Below are positions 57,849 through 64,000 of a DNA stretch of 64,000 nucleotides, piece after piece. This stretch comes from Dongia mobilis (GTDB lineage: Bacteria; Pseudomonadota; Alphaproteobacteria; Dongiales; Dongiaceae). Each line of letters begins with the position of its first letter. Within the stretch, counting starts at the first letter, position 1. A program made the position numbers and the translations under genes. The stretch covers positions 124,001-188,000 of the forward strand of contig NZ_SNYW01000010.1 of the NCBI RefSeq assembly GCF_004363235.1, read 5' to 3'. A model generated the notes under the pieces. That model was not told the DNA's origin. It searched no databases and was given only the letters and a program-made list of their open reading frames with translations.

Positions 57849-58964
57849 TTATGACCCGTTGCGACGATAAAACGCGAAGCTGTCTTCGCCGGCTTCCTGG
57901 CGCGACAGAAGCGTAAAGCGGTGTGCTCGGTCAAGCTGGCTCACCGCCATCCCGGCGATGGCAGCCATGCCGTCATTGCCGAGCACCAGCGGCGCCTGGA
58001 ACCAGGCCAGGCGATCCGCCAGATCCTGGCGGATGAGGGCGGTTGCAACGCCGGCGCCACCTTCGACCAGCAGGCGGGTCAATCCCTGGCGCCCAAGCGC
58101 CAGCATCAAGGACGCCATATCCAGTCCGCCCTCGCCATCGCCCACCTGAATGACCTCCATGCCGGCCTGGCGATAGGGCGCCAGGGTTGCCGGGCCGTGA
58201 TCAGCCCGCGTCACCAGCCAGGTACCCGGCCGCGCCAATCTGGCCGAGAGCGGCAGGCGCAGCCTGCCATCCAGGATGACCGGGACCGGCGACCGCGCAC
58301 CCAGCCCCGGCAGGCGGCAGGCCAGTTCCGGGTCGTCGGCCAGCACCGTGCCGGACCCCACCAAGATGGCGTCATGGCTGGCGCGGAGCTGGTGCCCGAT
58401 GGCCCGCGCCTGCGGCCCGGTGATCCATTTGCTCTCTCCGCTCAAGGTGGCGATCTTGCCGTCCAGGGTCGTGGCCAGCTTCAACGTGACCAGCGGACGC
58501 CCCGCAATCACCCGCCTGAAGAAGCCGGCATTGAGTTCAGCAGCGTCGTCCCGGAGCACGTCGCGGACGACCTCGATCCCGGCCCTCTCCAGGATGGCGA
58601 TGCCGCCGCCGGCGACACGCGGATCCGGATCGCCGACGGCGACGACGCAGCGCGCGATGCCGGCCTTGGCCAGCGCCTCGGCACAGGGCGGCGTCTCGCC
58701 ATGATGGGCGCAGGGCTCCAGGGAGACATAGGCCGTCCCGCCCCGGGCCCGGTCGCCTGCTTCCTTGAGGGCTTCCGTCTCGGCATGGGGCCGGCCGGTC
58801 GGCCGCGTGAAGCCACGGCCGACGACTTCCCCCGCCGCATCCAGGATGACACAGCCGACGCTGGGATTGGGCCAGGTCCGGCCGAGGCCGCGCCGGGCAA
58901 GCCCCAACGCGGCCGCCATATGGCCGCGATCGAGGTCGCCGGCCGGCTTAGTCGGCTTCGCCAC
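57849..58964 (-). CDS. ribD: Bifunctional riboflavin deaminase/reductase RibD
   Basis: A 371-residue protein. The deaminase half has [11 protein letters not shown] with zinc ligand His and [16 protein letters not shown] with the two cysteines; the reductase half contains [25 protein letters not shown] and [14 protein letters not shown]. It performs the second and third steps of riboflavin synthesis. The GTG at 58964 overlaps the nrdR stop by 17 bases and gives a normal RibD N-terminus; an ATG at 58919 would drop 15 residues. Confidence 0.93.
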   Translation of the reverse strand: MAKPTKPAGDLDRGHMAAALGLARRGLGRTWPNPSVGCVILDAAGEVVGRGFTRPTGRPHAETEALKEAGDRARGGTAYVSLEPCAHHGETPPCAEALAKAGIARCVVAVGDPDPRVAGGGIAILERAGIEVVRDVLRDDAAELNAGFFRRVIAGRPLVTLKLATTLDGKIATLSGESKWITGPQARAIGHQLRASHDAILVGSGTVLADDPELACRLPGLGARSPVPVILDGRLRLPLSARLARPGTWLVTRADHGPATLAPYRQAGMEVIQVGDGEGGLDMASLMLALGRQGLTRLLVEGGAGVATALIRQDLADRLAWFQAPLVLGNDGMAAIAGMAVSQLDRAHRFTLLSRQEAGEDSFAFYRRNGS

Positions 58965-59406
58965 CGAGCTTGCCGACGAAGGTCTCGAAATCCTTCGCCT
59001 CGCGGAAATTGCGATAGACCGAGGCAAAGCGCACATAGGCGACCTTGTCGAGATTGGCGAGGGCGTCCATCACCGCCTCACCGATCATCGAGGTCTGGAT
59101 CTCGGGTTCGCCCGAGCTTTCCAGGCGCCGGACGATGCCGTTCACCACCCGTTCGAGCCGCTCGGCATCCACCGGGCGCTTCCTGAGTGCGATCTGCATG
59201 GAACGCAGCAGCTTTTCACGATCAAAGGGTTCGCGCTGCCCATTGCCCTTCACCACGACGAGCTCGCGCAACTGCACGCGCTCGAAGGTGGTGAAGCGGG
59301 CGCCGCAATTGCTGCATTGCCGGCGCCGGCGGATGGCGGCGTTGTCATCGGTCGGCCGCGAATCCTTTACCTGGGTGTCTTCATTGCCGCAGAACGGGCA
59401 GCGCAT
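58948..59406 (-). CDS. nrdR: Transcriptional repressor NrdR
   Basis: A 152-residue NrdR. The zinc ribbon [17 protein letters not shown] with [14 protein letters not shown] and the ATP-cone ([20 protein letters not shown]) are complete. It represses ribonucleotide reductase genes according to dATP/ATP. It lies between glyA and ribD, the standard alphaproteobacterial location. Confidence 0.97.
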   Translation of the reverse strand: MRCPFCGNEDTQVKDSRPTDDNAAIRRRRQCSNCGARFTTFERVQLRELVVVKGNGQREPFDREKLLRSMQIALRKRPVDAERLERVVNGIVRRLESSGEPEIQTSMIGEAVMDALANLDKVAYVRFASVYRNFREAKDFETFVGKLGGEAD

Positions 59407-59437
59407 TGGTCCCCTCTTTCCCCTTTTGCCCCGATTG

Positions 59438-60730
<1,293 letters not shown>

Positions 60731-60810
60731 TTCGCTTTTGTCCTTCAGTTCATGACCATCACCGCCGCTTCCTGGCGTGGGGCTTCCGCCACGCCGGCGC
60801 CTCGGCCTCG

Positions 60811-61242
60811 CTAGCCGAGTTTGGCGACACGATTCTGGTGACGGCCACCTTCGAAATCTGTCCCAAGAAACACCGCCAAACAGTCCCGAGCGACATCGAC
60901 CCCGATGAGGCGGGCACCGAGGCAGAGCACATTGGCGTCGTTATGCTGGCGCGACAGGCGCGCCGAGAGCGCGTCATGGCAGAGAGCCGCCCGGATATGG
61001 GTATGCCGGTTGGCGGCGATCGAGATGCCGATGCCGGAGCCGCAAACGAGAACGCCGCGCCGCGCCGCGCCGCCCTCGAGGGCAACGGCGAGCTTGTTGC
61101 CGAAATCCGGGTAGTCCACCGAGGCCGGGCCGTCCGTGCCAAGGTCCAGCGGCTCGAAGCCAAGCTTTTCAAGCTCTTGCTTCAAAACAGCTTTCAGCTC
61201 GAACCCGGCATGGTCACTGGCGATGGCGATCTTCTCGGCCAT
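60811..61242 (-). CDS. rpiB: Ribose-5-phosphate isomerase B
   Basis: A 143-residue Rpi[48 protein letters not shown] with catalytic Cys, and [17 protein letters not shown] identify it. It interconverts ribose and ribulose 5-phosphate. The ATG at 61242 is the family start; upstream in-frame ATG at 61251 is also possible. Confidence 0.96.
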   Translation of the reverse strand: MAEKIAIASDHAGFELKAVLKQELEKLGFEPLDLGTDGPASVDYPDFGNKLAVALEGGAARRGVLVCGSGIGISIAANRHTHIRAALCHDALSARLSRQHNDANVLCLGARLIGVDVARDCLAVFLGTDFEGGRHQNRVAKLG

Positions 61243-61364
61243 ATTCCTCATTATCTCCGCAGAAACGCCGGAACCCGCCAAAACGCGGCGGGTCCGGGAA
61301 GGAGCCTACCATATAGCCGGCATGGGGCCCCCGCCAACCACAAACTATGCTGAACCCGGCAAAG

Positions 61365-61393
61365 AAAAAGCCCGGGCCGAGGCCCGGGCTTTT
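61365..61393 (-). terminator. Intrinsic terminator downstream of livK
   Basis: A 9-bp GC-only stem (GCCCGGGCC at 61370-61378 with GGCCCGGGC at 61381-61389) with a two-base loop. On the minus strand it is followed by TTTTTCTTT. It ends the branched-chain amino-acid binding protein transcript, 26 bases beyond the stop. Confidence 0.92.
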
Positions 61394-61418
61394 CCCAGTT
61401 TGGCTTCAGAGCCGGGGC

Positions 61419-62663
61419 TTAGTTCAGGGGCTCCTGAACGGCCTTGCCGTCGGCACCCCAGACATACCAGGCGTAGTTGACCTTGGTCAGGTCACCCTTT
61501 TCGTTGAACGAGAGTTCGCCCAGCACAGTCGGGATCGGCGCGGCGCGGAGCGCGTCGGCCACCTTGGCACCCTCGACGCTGCCAGCCTTATTGGCGGCTT
61601 CCGCCCAAGCCTGGATCGCAGCATAGGAGTTTAGGGTATAGCCTTCCGGCTCGTAGTTCTCGGCTCGGAACGCCGCCACGACGTCCTTGGCGGAGTCGAG
61701 ATTGACCGCAGAGGCGCCGTCGCTGTAGCGCACGCCTTCGCCGGCCGGGCCGGAGATCGACCAGAACTCGGCCGTGTTGAGGGCGTCAGCCGAAACGATG
61801 TCGGCGTTGAAACCCTGCTCGCGCGACTGGCGGGTGATCAGGCCCACGTCGTTGTGATACCCGCCGATGTAGACGACGTCGATCGCGGCGTCCTTCAGCT
61901 TGCTGATCAGCGCCGAGAAGTCCTTCTCCTTGGCGGTGTAGGTGTCGCGGATGGTGATGGTGCCACCGCTCGCCTCGAAGTTCTTGGCGGTCTCGTTGGC
62001 GAGACCCTGGCCATAGGCCGACTTGTCGTCGAGGATGGCGACCTTCTTGCCGGCATAGGTCTTGGCCAGCCACGGACCGGCGAAGACGCCCTGGGCGTCA
62101 TCACGACCGCAGGTGCGGAAGATGGTCTTGACCCCCTTCGAGGCCGGAACTTCGGTGAAGTCCGGATTGGTCGAGGCCGGGGTGATCTGGACGATGCCTT
62201 CCTCGGCATAGATGTCCGAGGCCGGGATCGAGGAGCCGGAGCAGAAATGGCCGGCGACGAAGGCGACGCCCTTCTTCACCAGGTCGTTGGCAACCTGGAC
62301 GGCCTGCTTCGGATCGCACTGGTCGTCGCCGATCTCGAGCTTCAGCTGCTTGCCGTTGACACCGCCCTTGGCGTTGATGTCGGCGATCGCCTTCTCGGCG
62401 CCGCGCTTCAGCTGTTCGCCGAAGGCTGCCAGATCACCGGTCATGGGGCCGGCCACGGCAACCACGATCTCGCCACCCGTTGCGGCCGGCGTGGCAGCGG
62501 CTTCCTGCGTCGCAGCCGGTTCGGCGGCGGCCGGCTCGGCAGCAGCCTGCTCGGTCGTCGCGGGGGCTTGTTCGGCGGCAGCTTCTTCCTTCTTCTCCTC
62601 ACCGCAGGCCACGACCAGCGTGGCTGCGACCGCTAGCGTCGCCAGCGAGAATTTCTTGCTCAT
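61419..62663 (-). CDS. Branched-chain amino-acid ABC transporter substrate-binding lipoprotein
   Basis: A 414-residue type I periplasmic binding protein of the LivJ/LivK family. The signal peptide ends in lipobox LVVAC (C20), so it is a lipoprotein. An acidic, alanine-rich spacer (residues 21-62) precedes the binding domain, which contains VAVAGPMTGDLAAFGEQLKRGAE and GVAFVAGHFCSGSSIPASDIYAEEG. The ligand is a branched-chain amino acid or another short amide. It is downstream of the liv genes and ends with a strong terminator. AAAGGGAG lies eight bases upstream of the ATG. Confidence 0.93.
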   Translation of the reverse strand: MSKKFSLATLAVAATLVVACGEEKKEEAAAEQAPATTEQAAAEPAAAEPAATQEAAATPAATGGEIVVAVAGPMTGDLAAFGEQLKRGAEKAIADINAKGGVNGKQLKLEIGDDQCDPKQAVQVANDLVKKGVAFVAGHFCSGSSIPASDIYAEEGIVQITPASTNPDFTEVPASKGVKTIFRTCGRDDAQGVFAGPWLAKTYAGKKVAILDDKSAYGQGLANETAKNFEASGGTITIRDTYTAKEKDFSALISKLKDAAIDVVYIGGYHNDVGLITRQSREQGFNADIVSADALNTAEFWSISGPAGEGVRYSDGASAVNLDSAKDVVAAFRAENYEPEGYTLNSYAAIQAWAEAANKAGSVEGAKVADALRAAPIPTVLGELSFNEKGDLTKVNYAWYVWGADGKAVQEPLN

Positions 62664-62824
62664 GGTGAGCTCCCTTTGTCTCGTTTTACCCAGTGATGAT
62701 TTACGGCGGGTGCGTCCCGTCGTCCATTTTTGTGGGTCAGGCCTGTTCGCCTGCGCCACAAATTAGCATTTGCCCTGCAACCGTCAAACGAATTGACGCG
62801 TCGGTCAGGGTTGGTCGCGACCCG

Positions 62825-63151
62825 TTAACCAGCCCGGTCCCGCCAGGACAGGATCCCGGCCGGTTCGTACAGCCATGGGTACTGGGTCACCATCTTGCGC
62901 GCCAGCGTGATGCGGTGCGCAAAGAGAGCGATGGCGATGATGACCGCCGCATCCAGCACATATTGCCAGATATCCAGCCAGTCACCACCAAAAAGGGCGC
63001 CATCCAGAAAGCGGTTCGCCGCGGCCAGCGGGAAGCCGTAGGCTATGTTCTGCCAAGCCGGCCGCCAGGTCTCCGCAATGGCTTGCCCCATGAGAAAGGC
63101 GGCGCCGCCGAAAATGATCACGGTCAAGAGGATGAAGACCCACCAGTTCAT
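62825..63151 (-). CDS. DUF6867-family small membrane protein
   Basis: A 108-residue protein with two or three transmembrane helices (FILLTVIIFGGAAFLMGQAIA; YVLDAAVIIAIALFAHRITL) and a conserved PAWQNIAYGFPL, ARKMVTQYPWLYEPAGILSWRD region. This family is found in liv-type transport operons of alphaproteobacteria and has no known function. Here it sits between livF and the binding protein, with 42 bases to livF, consistent with a transporter accessory. Confidence 0.75.
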   Translation of the reverse strand: MNWWVFILLTVIIFGGAAFLMGQAIAETWRPAWQNIAYGFPLAAANRFLDGALFGGDWLDIWQYVLDAAVIIAIALFAHRITLARKMVTQYPWLYEPAGILSWRDRAG

Positions 63152-63193
63152 GTCCGCCCCTGCCCTGCTCTCACGTTCCTGTTCCCAAACCCC

Positions 63194-63904
<711 letters not shown>

Positions 63905-63910
63905 GGCGGC

Positions 63911-64000
63911 CTACTCCTGCCCGTCTTCGCCGAGATAGGCGCGAATGACGGCGGGATCGTTGCGGATATCCAGCGGCGTTCCCTCGGCAATCTTGCGGCC
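63911..64000 (-). CDS. livG: Branched-chain amino-acid ABC transporter ATP-binding protein LivG, C-terminal end (cut)
   Basis: The last 29 codons of livG: GRKIAEGTPLDIRNDPAVIR followed by AYLGEDG and a short tail ending in TAG at 63913-63911. This is the typical LivG C-terminus. It continues beyond the window, and livH/livM are expected further on. Confidence 0.9.
   Translation of the reverse strand, partial: GRKIAEGTPLDIRNDPAVIRAYLGEDGQE

Overview
The window looks like chromosomal DNA of a free-living, high-GC alphaproteobacterium, most probably Rhodospirillales-like. The evidence is the gene order plsX-fabH-ihfA-merR-tRNA-Pro next to rpmF, a DUF177 gene, a CBP3-type chaperone, bamE and hppA. 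The order rpiB-glyA-nrdR-ribD-ribE-ribH-nusB-thiL and the single-gene ParE, SSB and UvrA types agree. Genus cannot be told from the window. About 62 protein genes and one tRNA can be supported; two genes (proline iminopeptidase, livG) are cut by the window ends. Coding density is high, and only one gap exceeds 300 bases (14402-14775).

Layout. 1-7 kb: a minus-strand operon of hydroxylysine-kinase-like, class III phospho-lyase/aminotransferase and proline iminopeptidase genes, then RidA, a GNAT-fold protein, an HI0933-type flavoprotein, a VOC protein and a double GNAT. 7.3-14.4 kb: one giant gene (2372 codons) for a serralysin-type zinc protease followed by about 2000 residues of RTX calcium-binding repeats. 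14.8-25.9 kb: housekeeping and stress genes (ssb, uvrA, gst, PilZ, AraC, DsrE, RidA, trmFO, glpK, upp, 4-hydroxyproline epimerase). 26-31 kb: an SGNH/MBOAT O-acetylation pair, mscL, an orphan pseC and a pentapeptide-repeat protein. 31.4-36 kb: parE and two exported FecR-domain proteins flanking a small protein that resembles a stand-alone type I secretion target domain. 36-44 kb: tRNA-Pro, merR, ihfA, fabH, plsX, rpmF, DUF177, CBP3, bamE and the proton-pumping pyrophosphatase. 44-52.5 kb: an aerobic form I carbon monoxide dehydrogenase cluster in the order coxC-M-S-L-D-E-F. 52.5-64 kb: methyltransferase, MFS, FliL-like, thiL-nusB-ribH-ribE-ribD-nrdR-glyA-rpiB, then a branched-chain amino-acid ABC transporter operon.

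How it fits together. The CO dehydrogenase carries the diagnostic AYRCSFR active-site loop and a MHYT-LytTR regulator, so CO oxidation as a supplementary energy source is well supported. It sits inside an otherwise conserved alphaproteobacterial gene order, directly upstream of hppA. A second theme is inferred: a secreted metalloprotease, a hydroxylysine kinase/phospho-lyase pair, a proline iminopeptidase and a 4-hydroxyproline epimerase would together fit use of collagen-like or hydroxyproline-rich protein. A third region, with FecR proteins, a stand-alone secretion-like domain, a 20-bp perfect palindrome and a CRP/FNR-type site, is the least understood and the most likely to hold something undescribed.
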